Of a stretch of DNA of 64,000 bases, positions 11,602 to 23,389 are shown in pieces. The stretch covers positions 31,777,885 through 31,841,884 of the forward strand of contig NC_084844.1 in NCBI RefSeq assembly GCF_033115175.1. Direction: 5' to 3'. Each line of letters opens with the position of its first letter. Position 1 is the first letter of the stretch. Under the pieces are notes generated by a model that saw only the letters and a program-made list of their open reading frames with translations, was not told where the DNA came from and did not search any database. The translations under genes and the position numbers were made by a program. The stretch comes from Lepus europaeus. Its lineage: Eukaryota; Chordata; Mammalia; Lagomorpha; Leporidae.

Positions 11602-11921
11602 TTTTTTTTTTTTTTTTTTTTTTATTTTTGACAGGCAGAGTGGACAGTGTGAGAGAGAGAGACAGAGAGAAAGGTCTTCCTTTGCCGTTGGTTCACCCTC
11701 TAATGGCCGCCGCGCTGATCCGATGGCAGGAGCCAGGTGCTTATCCTGGTCTCCCATGGGGTGCAGAGCCCAAACACTTGGGCCATCCTCCACTGCACTC
11801 CCTGGCCACAGCAGAGAGCTGGCCTGGAAGAGGGGCAACCGGGACAGGATCGGTGCCCCGACCGGGACTAGAACCCGGTGTGCCGGCGCCACAAGGCGGA
11901 GGATTAGCCTGTTGAGCCACG
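11602..11921 (-). repeat. CSINE, minus strand, with TSD
   Basis: T-run at 11602-11624, GACAGGCAGAGTGGACAGTG, full body, ending GATTAGCCTGTTGAGCCACG without the last bases of the head. TSD TTCATATTCT at 11593-11602 and 11922-11931. The open frames at 11547-11926 are products of this repeat. Confidence 0.92.
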
Positions 11922-11949
11922 TTCATATTCTAATTCAAGAAATATATAG

Positions 11950-12286
11950 GGGCCAGCACCGTGGCATAATAGGTAAAGCCACCGCCTATGGTGCCGGCAT
12001 CCCATATGGGTGCCAATTCGAGTCCCGGCTGCTCCACTTCCAATCCAGCTCTCTGCTATGGACTGGTAAAGCAGCAGAAGATGGCCCAAGTCCTTGGGCC
12101 TTTGCATCCACGTGGGAAGACAGTTGAAGCTCCTGGCTCCAGATCAGCACAGCTCTGACCATTGTGACCAGTGGGAAGTAAACCAGCAGATGGAGGTCTC
12201 TCTCTCTCTCCTCTATCTTCTCTGCCTCTCCTCTCTTTGTAAGTCTGACTTTCAAATAAATAAATAAATCTTTTTTTAAAAAAGAA
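11950..12286 (+). repeat. CSINE (second subfamily), plus strand
   Basis: Begins GGGGCCAGCACCGTGGCATA and ends in CAAATAAATAAATAAATC plus A-run. Its sequence differs from the 'ggcgccgcggctcac' subfamily, indicating a separate CSINE lineage. TSD approximately AAGAAATATATA on both sides. Confidence 0.9.
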
Positions 12287-12308
12287 ATATATATATACAT
12301 ATATATAC

Positions 12309-12351
<43 letters not shown>

Positions 12352-12352
12352 C
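12287..12352 (+). repeat. (TA)n microsatellite
   Basis: Alternating TATATA/TATACATA stretch directly following the A-tail of the SINE at 11950-12286. It probably grew from the AT-rich target duplication. Confidence 0.85.
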
Positions 12353-12454
12353 ATAAATTTAAGCACTTCTCCTTTATGCCCACACTACCTCCATCAGAAA
12401 AGTTGATTTCAGGATATTAGGATATTGTGATCATCTTTCTGAACTTCCTCAAGA

Positions 12455-12545
12455 GTAGAGACCACATTATATTCAACTGAAACCCTGATGTCTCCCATGG
12501 CACCTGACACACCACAAGAACTCAATATTTGTTGATAAAGGATAG
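12455..12545 (+). repeat. Probable L2 3' end fragment, plus strand
   Basis: AGAGACCACATTATATTCAA, then CATGGCACCTGACACACCAC and AGAACTCAATATTTGTTGAT: a diverged L2 3' end. Confidence 0.55.
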
Positions 12546-13199
12546 GACAGAGGAGACCATACACAACAATGTATGCAGGTGTAGCAAATGGTTAATTCTA
12601 CAGAGCAAGGCTCATTCCTTCTGAGTGCAGTGGTCCAGGAAGGCCCTGTAACTTTCTGTTCCAAATCGAACTCTATAGAAATTGAAAGGTTTGAAATGTT
12701 CGCTTTTGTTTTCCTTCTTGCTTTCTCTGTATTTAGTGGTAGAGTTGGTTCCCCAAATTCCACCTTTAAAAATACATTTATATTATGTATTTACATTTAT
12801 TAATATTGTTTTAATTGATAAGCCGTAATTGTAAATATATATGGGGTACATAAATTATATATGCATGAAGATTAAATCTAGTATCACCATTTTTTGTGTT
12901 TGATGAGACATTTTAAGTTGACCATTTTTGAAAATCAGGCTAAATTCTAGCTTGTAGGAAACCTTCTCTGACAATCAGTAACCTTTGTGTCCCACATTCA
13001 GCTGCCCAAATTTTTGAAACTCTTACCTACTGATATGGGGGAAGGAAAAGAATGTCTGCACTATCTAAGTATTAATCATCTTAGTGCCTACAATTGTATA
13101 GAGAAGAAACAGTCATAAATAATGCACTGGATAACTGATTATGTTTAAAACAAGGTTCCATTCAAACATCCCTCTGTGCATAACCGTGTTGCGACTTTC

Positions 13200-13541
13200 A
13201 ATTTTTTTTAAAGATTTAATTTATTTATTTGAGAGGCAGAGTTATGGAGAGAGAGAGAGAGAGAGAGAGAGGGAAAGACAGAGATAAAAGTCTTCCATCT
13301 GCTGATTCACTCCCCAAATGGCTGCAGTGGCTGGAGCTGGGCCAAACCAAAGCTAAGAACTTCCTCTGGGTCCCCAACGTGGATGCAGGGGCCCAAGGAC
13401 TTAGGCCATCCTCCACTGCTTTCCCAGGCCATAGCAGAGAGCTGGATCAGAAAAGGAGCAGCTAGGACATAAGCCAGCATCCAAATGGGATTTTGGTGCC
13501 ACATGCAGAGGCTTAGCCAACTGAGCCACATCAGCAGCCCA
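13200..13541 (-). repeat. CSINE (older subfamily), minus strand
   Basis: T-run, AAAGATTTAATTTATTTATT, GAGAGGCAGAGTTATGGAGA, (GA)n at 13243-13270, then the reverse body ending CCAACTGAGCCACATCAGCA. Full length. The frames of 63-78 codons at 13225-13531 come from it. Confidence 0.88.
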
Positions 13542-13927
13542 GCACTTGTTATTAAAGCAACTACCCTGTTCAGTCTCTACTGCTTACGGAATACTGTAGA
13601 CTAACAAAATAATGCAAATTTAATGCAAATCTGGTATAAAGCAAAATCCAGTCTTGTGAAAGCAACAGATTTGTAGAGCTGATGATGTGGAAATCTAATC
13701 CAATCACAAGCAAAGCCACAGAATTGAGAAGCAATAGACCAATAAACAGTTGAAGGATGCTATATGAATAAAATTTGAGTATCAAAATTTTAAGATGCCA
13801 GGAAAAAATATATAAAATCATCAACTGCTTTTGCAAAAATTATACTCTTTATAATTACATCATGAAAATCAAATAAGAGTGTCATTTCAGTTATCATACA
13901 ACTCAGTCTAACAAAATGAGCTGAGGG

Positions 13928-14228
13928 GTAGGTATTTGGTACAGCAGTTAAGACATCACTTGGGATAACTGCATCCCATACCAGAGTGCCTGAGTTTAAC
14001 CAGTTTCCTGGTAATGCCAACCCAGGGAGGCAGCAGGCTCAAGTAGTTGGATCCCTGCCACCCACACAGGAGACCTGGATTGAGTTTCCAGTTCCTGTCT
14101 TTGGCCTGGCTCAGCCCCAGCTGTTGTGTGCCTTTGAGGACTGAACCAATGGATGAAAGATCTTTGCTTTTCTTTCTCTCAATCTCTCAATCTCTCTCTC
14201 ACCTTTTCAAATAATTTAAACAAAAAAT
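13928..14228 (+). repeat. Older CSINE-type SINE, plus strand
   Basis: GGTATTTGGTACAGCAGTTA, CACTTGGGATAACTGCATCC, GCCACCCACACAGGAGACCT, and TTTTCAAATAATTTAAAC at the 3' end. Diverged from the young C-repeats. Confidence 0.82.
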
Positions 14229-14261
14229 TTTAAATGTATTCTGAAAATAATAAATATAAAA

Positions 14262-14562
14262 ATTTAAGGCACAATGGGTTAAGCCGCCACCTGCAATGCC
14301 ACCGTCCCATTTTGGGGTACCATTTCAAGTATCAGCTACTCTACTTCCAATGTGGTACCCTTCTAGCATATCTGGGAAGGCAATGGAAGGTGGCCCAAGT
14401 ATTTGGGCCCCTGCCACCTACCTTGGAGATCTGGATGGAGTTCATGGCTCCTGGCTTCGACCTGGCCTGGCCCAAACCATCTCTGCCATATGGGGAGTGA
14501 ACCAATACATGTAAGATCTCTGTCACTCTGCCTTTCAAATAAATAAAATAAATCTAAAAAAA
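14262..14562 (+). repeat. CSINE-type SINE, plus strand
   Basis: AAGGCACAATGGGTTAAGCC head, CACCTGCAATGCCACCGTCC, middle GGCCCAAGTATTTGGGCCCC, and 3' end CTGCCTTTCAAATAAATAAA. Lies directly behind another SINE in the same direction. Confidence 0.82.
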
Positions 14563-15230
14563 ATACAAGTAATAATTAAAGTTGAAAAAACAATTAAGCT
14601 TGACTCATTTTCATAATTAATACATAATTGTAACTACAACTTAAGTGTTAATAATAAGACATAAAGTATACAACTTGGCATTACTTTTTGTTTCAGTTTT
14701 AAAGATAAAGAATCAAACCTTTTTCCTACTTGCTATAAACTTGACTTTATTTTAAATTGTTTCACTTAAAATTTACTTTTCCATTTGAATTATTCTGAAA
14801 TTATGAAACTTTCTGTACCTGCTTTGTCAGCTTTTATACTTGTAGATATGAACTTTCTCCCAGCAAAACTGTTAAGCCCTCCAAGGACAGAAATTATGGA
14901 TTTCATTTTTTCTTTATTACCTGCCTCCACCACAACCAGCTTCTTCCTAATCACAAAACCCACACATTCACCCCTGGCACAGAAATCTAGGGAAAATAAG
15001 CACACAGAATATATTAACGACTGATTGCCTGACTTGGAGGGGAATTCTCCTGAAGGTAAGAACAGCTGCACCACCAACACTTCCCCAACACTCATGGTGG
15101 TACCTGAGGTTTCCCACATACTTAGTTAGCCACAGCTCCTTTCATTCACAACAGGCCCCCAGTATAGAGGAAAAACCTCTGTGATCATCTTTTGAGGCTT
15201 TTTTTTTTTTTTTTAATTTTCAACCTACAG

Positions 15231-15397
15231 GACATTCTCTTCTATCACAAAAGGAGTCATCAGCGTCTCTCCCCTGGATTATATCTGGGTTACCTAAAGC
15301 TATGCAGCTCTGTGGATCAGATCAAAGTTCTCGTCACCCAAAAGTTACCCAACATTCTCTGTCACATGAAGATCCGTGAAAACAATAACATCTCCAA
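15231..15397 (+). CDS. ANKFN1: ANKFN1 coding exon (2nd in window)
   Basis: A 167-nt exon with acceptor CAACCTACAG (preceded by a long T-run at 15200-15214) and donor GTAAGT at 15398. Phase 0 in, phase 2 out. It reads D-I-L-F-Y-H-K-R-S, LSPGLYLGYLKLCSSVDQIK, TQKLPNILCHMKIRENNN and ends I-S plus two bases (AA), completed as Lys by the next exon. It joins in frame to the preceding T-V-Q. The family literature describes a Ras-association-like region in ANKFN1; whether this segment is part of it cannot be judged by eye. The reading frame is intact. Confidence 0.93.
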
Positions 15398-18189
15398 GTA
15401 AGTGGTCAGGAGTTGGGGTTTATCATGGGCTGGGACTACAGCTTGAGTGGCCCATGTGATATGCCAAGATAGACATGAAGTGTTACTTCTCAGTGCAGTT
15501 TCTGTGGTGAGATGTCTCTCACACAGGCTAGAGCAGCAGCAGAGCTGAGTTTTAACGCTAGGATTAGGAAGGTTTGCAGTATTATTTGGTAGGAGGAATG
15601 AGCCCATTAAATGGATGAACTATACTTTCACTTTCCTTTCTGCATTATTCATGATGCAACCACTGGTGCTCAACTTTTCATGAGCACTTTTCTTTCAACA
15701 CTGCTACTTCAAATTTTTTTCTTCATAGTCAAAAATGTTCTTTTTAAGTATCATCTGTGCAAATGACTTCTAATACAGCTACTGATTCCTCCATGGTCTA
15801 AAAGGGCTCTCTTACCCCCTTCACCCTCTAGCCTAAGGACTTTGTGTGTTTCCTCTACTCCTCATGATTCTCTAGGGAAGAAAAGTAACAAGGGCTGAGA
15901 TTCTAGAAATTTTCTCTGTGTTTTGGCATTTGGTGAATCATCCTGTTGGCTTTGGGAAAGTTACCCAATCTTGGTAATCCAGCTCAACTTTACAACTAAC
16001 CATCACAGCATGCCTCTGAAAGTCCACAATACTAAACTGAATCAGTGTCCTGAGAGGACAAGAAATTCATTTAGCTGTACATTTATGTGCATTTCTTGAT
16101 ATGTAGACTGTATTTCAAAAACAGAATATCAAATTTAGTCAATTTTTGCAATAAATAAAATATAATATCTCTACAAAAAAAGAACAATAATTGTTCTCAA
16201 CATGGGGAAAATTGTTTTCAACATGGAGGAAAAAAGAAAGGAAAATGGGAAAGAAACAAATAGCTAGAAAAATGAAATAATAATCTCCATAATTCTTAAG
16301 ACTTCAAAGAGTACAAACTAGATCCTCAAATTCTAGTTAATACTCATGAATTTGCTTATCCACAGCTGGATTCTAATTCGGTCATTTAAAATTTGGCCCC
16401 TAAACAAGCAATACTTTATTAAGTGAAATGTTTTGCAAAGTTTACTAGGTAGGTATTACTCAATGAGGATGAAGGAGATGATGATGATGAAGATGAGGAT
16501 GGTCTCTTTGAAGAACTCACTGAGTAGTACCCTATTCTTGGCTTTCAGTTATCAGTAACAGCTGGACTTTAAGTCTGCCATCTGGTGGTCACTTCTACAA
16601 TCAACATTCGTTAGACCTGAGTTCTTCCCAAAAGGTTGCATGGCTCATTTGTTGGTTGACTTGGCAACTTTTGTACTTTAAGGACTTGGACTCTATCTTT
16701 TATGGTTATAGCAACTAATTATCCCTTTTCCAAGGATCCAAGTTTCATTTGCACAAGAGACCCCCATAGCATTCACTCTGCCAATTCCAACTCCCCCATC
16801 TTCATAGCCTAAACTGATTGATTAGTGGTAGGTGTTTTATGGTATTCCCACTGGTAAATTACTTTCCAATTTGATTACAGACCTTGTTTTAGCAATGTAA
16901 TCTTTCAGGCTTTGTGTATGCTTATGCTAGTTATAAACCCCTCATTTAGTTCAGTATCAATGATGGGGGAAAAGAAATAATTTCCAAACAAGTTCTCAAA
17001 GCTTTCTATTATTTGTGAAACCAACAGTACACCCAAATTGAAGTAGGATTTAATTTTGTCCTTTTTTAAATTTCTTATTGGGACAAAGGATAGATTTTCC
17101 ACAGTCTTCTCCAGTGTGACACTTGAAATGAAACAGGTATCTTGAAAACAGAAACTTTTTTAAGAGGGTAGTTAAAGGAGACTTTTTTTTTTTTTTTAAA
17201 GAAAAGCTCATGCCACAATCAATTTGGTGTTCTAACCCACAGGCTGGAGCCCAGGCTGGTATAATCCTTTTGAGGAAAGCCCTCAGAAGGTTTTCACAAG
17301 GGTGGGAACATATGTCAGCACCTTCTCACTTTCAATTCCCAAAGAGGAGAGCTTTCCTATCCTCTCTAGCCTGTTCTCGAGGACCTATTACTATTCTTTG
17401 CAGAGTTCAAAGGAGAACTGGGCCAAGTTCTGAGACTTGTTTTGAAATACCTGTGGAAACAACGTAATGCCACAAGGCATTTACCTTGATCTTTTCTATC
17501 TCTTTTGGAAGAGCAGCCTGTGGGCAACCAAGAGATCTGCCTTCTTCCCACCACCCTTTTCTCCCCTTCAGATTGGTATTTGGAAAAGTTCATTAGAGAG
17601 GACCATAGAACACACAGATGACTAGTTTGCAAGGAGGATGAGAGTAGAGTAGTGATGTGTGTTCCCTGATTCCTTTTATTGGAATTGTCTGGTGTTCCTG
17701 TTTGTGAGTCTCCTCAAACTTTTGAAAAAAGGATGGAAACCAAAATAGTCCCCATGATTACAACAGGCCAGGGTTGAAATGTGCCATGTGGTTTGTTGTC
17801 TGAGTTGGACCACAGTCCTGTGGTTACCCAACTGCAGAATTAACCAGCAGATGCCCCTATGGTAAAATGTAGAGTTTCAGAACTCACAGAGGATCAGCAG
17901 GAAAAGAAAAATGAAGATAGTCATGAAATTATTACAAAATATTTGAATGATACAGTATCAAAAACTGATTCATAGAAATCAGACCTCCTGTTCTGAGGTA
18001 TATGTGTTTCGATAGGTGAAAGAGCTCATTTTAAACTGCATTTAAGAGGCAAAAAGTTTAAATTTCATGAATTGTACTGAGTTTTAACCACTAAGAATAT
18101 CCAGGTTCTGGACATGTATACTAAGAAAGTTCTGAGCAGTGTTCTGAACTTTTGTTATATTTCTAATTTTAACTTGACTCAACATACAG
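15398..18189 (+). other. ANKFN1: ANKFN1 intron (2.8 kb)
   Basis: Donor GTAAGT, acceptor CAACATACAG. No SINE or LINE is recognisable; a short GATGAT-rich run lies at 16478-16502 and T-runs at 17181-17198. The rest appears unique. The acceptor's pyrimidine tract is poor (TTTTAACTTGACTCAACATA before CAG). Confidence 0.75.
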
Positions 18190-18340
18190 AGAGGAGTGGG
18201 AATGGATCCAAAAGCTTTCTGGCTCTGAAGCTATGGAAAGTGTGGATCATACTTCTGACTGCCCCATGCAATTGTTCTTCTACGAGCTCCAGATGGCAGT
18301 GAAAGCTCTCCTTAAACAGATCAATATACCTCTACACCAG
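18190..18340 (+). CDS. ANKFN1: ANKFN1 coding exon (3rd in window)
   Basis: A 151-nt exon; its first base completes the split Lys codon, and it then reads E-E-W-E-W-I-Q-K-L-S-G-S, MESVDHTSDCPMQLFFYEL and QMAVKALLKQINIPLHQ, ending on a codon boundary. The donor is GTATTA, a weak match to the U1 consensus, and the acceptor tract is pyrimidine-poor. A (TG)n run lies 80 bases past the donor. Because 151 is not a multiple of three, skipping this exon would shift the frame. The protein matches ANKFN1 as I know it, with no disablement. Confidence 0.93.
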
Positions 18341-18420
18341 GTATTAGACTTTTTACCACTTTTATCTTGTTTTTATGGCTCATGGAAACTGCATTGTAGC
18401 ATAAAACTTACTCGGGAGAG

Positions 18421-18441
18421 GTGTGTGTGTGTGTGTGTGTG
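18421..18441 (+). repeat. (TG)n microsatellite behind a weak donor
   Basis: Uninterrupted TG repeat in the transcribed orientation (UG repeat in the RNA), about 80 nt downstream of the donor at 18341. Confidence 0.9.
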
Positions 18442-18956
18442 CATGTGGGTGTAAACATATGCTTATTTTCATTTATTTAAATATCACTTTGCATGTTTTG
18501 AATCTGATTCCTATAGGTAGACACAGGCTACATTTATGCTTCATTTCTCTAGCTCCTCTTGGTGTCAACTTTTTCCAAGTTTTCTGGACCCCACAGTACA
18601 ACGGCCTGGTCAAACAAGGAAAAATCATTGATTAGACTACCTTGCAGGACATTAAGGCTCAGCTTCAGGACAGCATGAAGCAAAGAATGCAGAGAGAAAA
18701 AAGTGTGGAGTTGAATATACAAATTATTTTTTTCTAAGAGCAGAAGAATTTGCTGTCTAAATTGTTCTTATGTGAATCAAAATGTGCAATTCTAACCTCC
18801 ACTAATAAGCAACTTCAAGACAAACTATTGGCACAGAAGAGAATAGTAAATGCTTGTTGGGCTCTAATATAAGTAGGCTAACATTATGTAGCATTTGGTT
18901 GGATTCTGGGTTTATTTTGTTTTGGCCTATGTTCACCATTCCTGCACTCCTCCCAA

Positions 18957-18982
18957 CACATACACACACACACACACACACA
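18957..18982 (+). repeat. (CA)n microsatellite
   Basis: CA dinucleotide run in the same intron as the (TG)n tract at 18421. In RNA the two could pair and loop out about 500 nt. Confidence 0.9.
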
Positions 18983-19823
18983 GTGAACCAAGTTTAGCCT
19001 GTAAATAGTAAGACCATTACAGGGGTGACTGGCTGTCTTTAAAACATGAATTGGTTCCGACCCATGAAGCGGGGGAGGGGGCAGTTTACTTAGCCATTTC
19101 AAGAGTGTCCTTATATTGGAGTACCACTACTATTGTAGGTCAATACTGAAAGATAGTTAGAAACAGTCAATACTGATAACTAGATTGCACAAAATGCCAT
19201 AAAGACACTAAAGGAGCAAATGGATTATTCCAGGGGTGGCCTAAGCTCATGAAAAGGAAAAAAAAAAAAATACCAGCTCTACTTGTGACAGTAGATACTA
19301 TTAAAGGGTTTCTTGGACTTAGCAGGTTTGAAGCAGCTCATATTTCATTGGTGACTCTTAGGCTACATGTACATGTTGGGAGAAGGCTGCCTAACTGCCT
19401 AACAGTGCATACAACTTTTTTTTTTTTTCTGATACTTGTAAAATTTTCTCAGTCCTTGGCCAGAAACTACATTTTTCCCCCTTAAACAACTTAAATTGAA
19501 ACTAGTGGATTTTTAATTCAATCCATTTTTGTTGCTTCATGTAATTATATTCATCATTTTGAAAAGTCCACAGAATGCAATCATTTTCTACTTTTATAAG
19601 AAGCATAAATGTTGTTTTCAGAGTTTATGTGGAACATGACTGCCTTAAATCTTGATTTTATATAGCATTATTAAATGGGCTGAACCCTAATATTTATGTT
19701 GTATAAAAATTCCAAGCTTGAAGTCGTGTAATTTTGTTAGATGTTTTATGCCAGTTTGGTGTTGTTTATGTAAGTACCATGTTGTAACTCTCCTATTTTT
19801 CCTCCGCGCGTGTCCCTCTGCAG

Positions 19824-19992
19824 GCAAGGAACTTCCGCCTCTACACACAGGAGGTGTTGGAAATGGGTCACAATGTGTCCTTTCTTCTCCTGCTCCCTGC
19901 CTCAGACGACGTCTGTACAGCCCCAGGACAGAATAATCCTTACACCCCACACTCAGGGTTTCTTAACCTCCCTCTTCAGATGTTTGAACTTG
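19824..19992 (+). CDS. ANKFN1: ANKFN1 coding exon (4th in window)
   Basis: A 169-nt exon, phase 0 in, phase 1 out. It reads A-R-N-F-R-L-Y-T-Q-E-V-L-E-M-G-H-N, then VSFLLLLPASDDVCTAPGQN, then N-P-Y-T-P-H-S-G-F and LNLPLQMFEL plus one base (G), completed to Val by the next exon. Acceptor TCCCTCTGCAG is strong; donor GTATAG is weak beyond the first four bases. I picked this exon out by protein continuity: it supplies exactly the segment expected between ...NIPLHQ and VHFCSYREK. No frame disruption. Confidence 0.93.
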
Positions 19993-20994
19993 GTATAGTA
20001 GCTTGTTTCACCTAGAAATATTAACCCAGCCTCCTTATAATAAAATCACAAAGTTATATCTGTTCCCCCTTGTCCCAGTGGAGGGTCAATAAATCACATG
20101 ATGGCTTTGGCAACAACCCTTCCTAGAACTGTGTATGAGTCTGAGAAAAAGCAAAGCTCCAAGACTATGTGCTGAAGCAATAATTATTGAAACCTAGCTA
20201 AGGCCCAATGGAGAGGAAGGAATTCTAAACAGAAAGTTCAGTTATCAGGCTGGACTTCTCACCTCCCCTTTGCTTTCTTAGTACAAGAACTGATGTTTTC
20301 ATGAAAAGCACTGCCCCTTCTCTCATTTTTCTCTCTCTCTCTCTTTCTCCCTTCTCCATCCCCACCCCCAACTGGGAAAAAATAATGAAATTAGAATGTA
20401 CAGTGTATATCACTTTGGAGCAGGGGAAAAGGTCTATAACTTTAAGTAGTGCTGATTTATTAAATAGACTCTAAATTTCTGAAAGAGGCTTTGAGAAATG
20501 GACAGGCTGTCCCTCCTGGAATGAAATATTGTGATTAGAATGTAGGATTCTGAATGGTGGAAGATCTTGTCCTGACTTTCAGAAATGAATAGCCTGGGCG
20601 CCATTTCTCTGTGCGGAGACCCCTGCTGCCCACTGAAAATGCGAATAGGGAGGCTTTGTCTCCCTTCCTAGTTTCATCCAGTAACAGGCCAATAAGAGGC
20701 AATTAGCAAGAGCTCCCTTCGTTCCAATGAATTGTATGACTTGTATGACACGTGGGAGACTGAGTGGGTGGGTGGGCAGAATGATGGCAGACCCTCTTTG
20801 GATTGCTCTCTGCCAGCAGATTTAGAAGCAGACATCTGATGTCTCAATCTGAGACATGGGCATCTAACTCTGAATTTATCCCTCAAGGATGAATTGCTTA
20901 AGCCTCTCAGTTTCCCTTGCTCCAAGCAGTTCCATTGCCCCAAAGCTGATGAACAGCAATAGTTATTTCACAAAGGAGGGAGAGTCCTTAGAAA

Positions 20995-21235
20995 AAGCTT
21001 GAATCAGACTCGAGAACTGGGACTTGAGATTTCTGGGTCCCCTGTTGTGTGACACTGGCAATCACTTAACCTTCCTGCACCTTTTCTGTGTCACATGATT
21101 AACAACATTGTCCTTCCCACTCCCAAGAGGCCTGAATGAGATGTGACCACTCAATGAGTTCCTCAGCCAAAGGCCATTAATAGTCTTTGGTAAAATAACA
21201 TTGCTATTATTACTACTGTTATTGTTGTTGCGACA
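20995..21235 (+). repeat. MIR SINE, plus strand
   Basis: MIR-like order: TTCTGGGTCCCCTGTTGTGT, ACACTGGCAATCACTTAACC, TTCCTGCACCTTTTCTGTGT, then a diverged 3' part ending in ATTGCTATTATTACTACTGT. Confidence 0.7.
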
Positions 21236-21239
21236 AAAT

Positions 21240-21760
21240 ATTTCAACTCAAGTCAACAAAGATCCATTGGGAACCTACTATGGAGATTAAGAGATGAGTA
21301 AGACAAAGCCTCTGCCCTCTGGGGACTCTCAGTACAGGGCTGGGAGTAAAATAAGAGTATAAAGTTCTATAAAATTAGGTCGAATGTGCCATAAGTCATA
21401 AATATTAAGAGACAGTGACAAAAAACAAGAAAGTGCATTTCCTCAATAAACATATCAGAAAGCCAGCAGCATGTAGGAGACAATATCTGACCTGGGTGTT
21501 AAAGAACAGACAGGATGTTAATAAACAAGGATAAAAGATAAAAAGCTTCTTGTTGTCAAAGATATGATAACCAGAAGAATTTGGAAAGACTCAGGAAAAG
21601 AAGAAGTGGTACAGTTTGGCTTAATCAGAAAAATGAGGAAATGGTGGGACACAGAGCTGAATAAAGTAGGGTTAAACAGGCTGGCTCTGGGGAAATCAGG
21701 CTGAGGACTCTTTCAAATGAGTTAAAAGCAAGGGTCAAAAACTTTTGAGTGTGAGCATTA
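21240..21760 (-). repeat. L2 LINE relic, minus strand
   Basis: AACAAAGATCCATTGGGAAC, CTGCCCTCTGGGGACTCTCA and later GA-rich sections follow the order of the reverse L2 3' end. Diverged; the distal boundary is uncertain. Confidence 0.55.
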
Positions 21761-22484
21761 TAATATCCCAGTATTAGGTTAGGAGCCAAAAAAGAATGAG
21801 AAAAGAAAAAGAGACAAATACAGATATAAGAAACACTGGGAGTGATCAGCAGGAGTAAGCAACTATTTTAAAAAGGAGAGGAGGAACCCAGGGAGGCCTG
21901 TTTGCAGACTCCATGACCGGTAAGATACTGCTGTCCTTACCAGAAGTACTGAAAGCAAGGGAAAATAGTGTGGGAAGAAAGTGATACTGTTAGCTATGAA
22001 TATGCTTAATCTGAAGATATTAAGTCTACATCTGAATGGAAATGTCCTACTGGCAGCAGAAATGCAGGAGAAGAAGCTGGGTACTAAACACAGAAATTTG
22101 TCTACTTTTATTAACAACTGTTGAAGCCATGAAAACAAATGATTTCCATGTTATAGATAACTGACAAGGAAAAGGACTAAGAAAAAAACACTTTATTGGA
22201 GAACTAACAATATTCTGTTCTCATTGATTATAGTAAAATTACATGAAATTCATTTCACCATGCCTCAGTGGCCTTGGTGGGAACAATTAACAATTTGGCA
22301 TCAATCAAAATAGGACATAATTCCTAAGACCCTGAAGGTCCAAGCCAGGCAAGGGTCCTCTCTATCCTCCTTTCTGTGAGGCTCAAACATTCTCCTTGGG
22401 AGCCACCATTGGTCCCACCATTGCTACCCTCTATTCTATAATTTGGTGAAGTTCGTCAGCATCCATTTCCCCTCTAGGCGCATT

Positions 22485-23020
22485 TGTTCATTCAATTCAT
22501 CAATAAATATTTACCTAGTACCCTATGTGCCAGGTGCTACTTTAGAAACTGAAGAATCACCAAGGAACAAACTATTGATGGAGCTCACATTCTAGTGGAG
22601 AAGACAAACAATAAACCAAGCAATCACACTGTAAATGTCAAAAGTAATGGGGGCCATGAAGAAAAATAAATCAGAGAAAGGGCCTAGAGGGAAGTGATAG
22701 GAGCTGCAATTTATACAGGATGATCTGGGAGGGCCTCTCTGAAGAAGACACACTTGAGCACAGACCTGAGATTTCCAAGTATTGAAAACAGCCAGTGCAA
22801 AGGCCTCAGGGTCCCAGTCTGCTTTTGGCTATGAGATCACTGTACCTGATTGCAATAAGCAAAAGCTACAAAGATAGAAGATGTGATCAGGAGTCAATGG
22901 AAGTGAAGATATACAAGGTCTCATAGGTTATTATAAGAAGTTTACATTTTACTTTTAGTATTTTTGGAATCCAACAGAGGATTTTGAGCAGTAAAGTAAC
23001 ATATTAAAGACTCTAAGAAA
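22485..23020 (-). repeat. L2 LINE relic, minus strand
   Basis: Clear reverse L2: ATTCATCAATAAATATTTAC, CTATGTGCCAGGTGCTACTT, GAGCTCACATTCTAGTGGAG, GGGAGGGCCTCTCTGAAGAA, AGTGCAAAGGCCTCAGGG and GATTTTGAGCAGTAAAGTAA in the right order. Confidence 0.85.
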
Positions 23021-23204
23021 ACCAGTTGTACTCTTCCCCCTAACAAAACAAACAAAAAAGGCTTAGCTTTATTTAATCCAGCATTTTCAAAATCCATATG
23101 ACCAGGATTGCAAACATTTTTAGCATGACATCTATTTAAAAACACATACACACCACTACCACAAACAACAACAACACATACTTTGGGAGATGATGCCTTT
23201 CAAT

Positions 23205-23389
23205 AGTGTTACTCAAACCCTAACATGTCCAAGAATCTCTTCGACAGCTTGTTAAAATAGATTCCTGAAGCCAACCCTAGAGACTGGTGAGTGGGTAGGT
23301 TCAAGAGGGGCTGGAAAATGTGTATTTTTAATAGATTCCCAGGTGATATTGATGCCACCAATCCATGGACCACACTTTAAGCAACACTG
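23205..23389 (+). mobile_element. MER5A-type hAT-Charlie MITE, plus strand
   Basis: Starts AGTGTTACTCAAACCCTAAC, contains CAGCTTGTTAAAATAGATTC and ATAGATTCCCAGGTGATATT, and ends CACACTTTAAGCAACACTG, matching MER5A end to end. Terminal inverted repeats are degraded. Confidence 0.8.

Larger units (their letters stand above)
3835..15230 (+). other. ANKFN1: ANKFN1 intron, repeat-rich (11.4 kb)
   Basis: Donor GTATGT at 3835, acceptor CAACCTACAG ending at 15230. Contains nested CSINEs (4141-4860), an old SINE (7735-8008), an L1M 3' end (8395-8882), L2 and MIR fragments, an L3/CR1 relic (10550-11150), four further SINEs from 11602 on and a (TA)n tract. Stretches 5050-6700, 6945-7600 and 14600-15180 appear unique. 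The longer open frames in 4300-5100 and 11547-12366 run through SINE sequence and are not genes. Confidence 0.85.
18341..19823 (+). other. ANKFN1: ANKFN1 intron (1.5 kb)
   Basis: Donor GTATTA, acceptor TCCCTCTGCAG ending at 19823. Contains a (TG)n tract at 18421-18441 and a (CA)n tract at 18957-18982; no transposon is recognised. Confidence 0.8.

Noticed and set aside
11547..12366. Frames of 113-134 codons on both strands
   Set aside because: Translations of two CSINEs and the (TA)n repeat.
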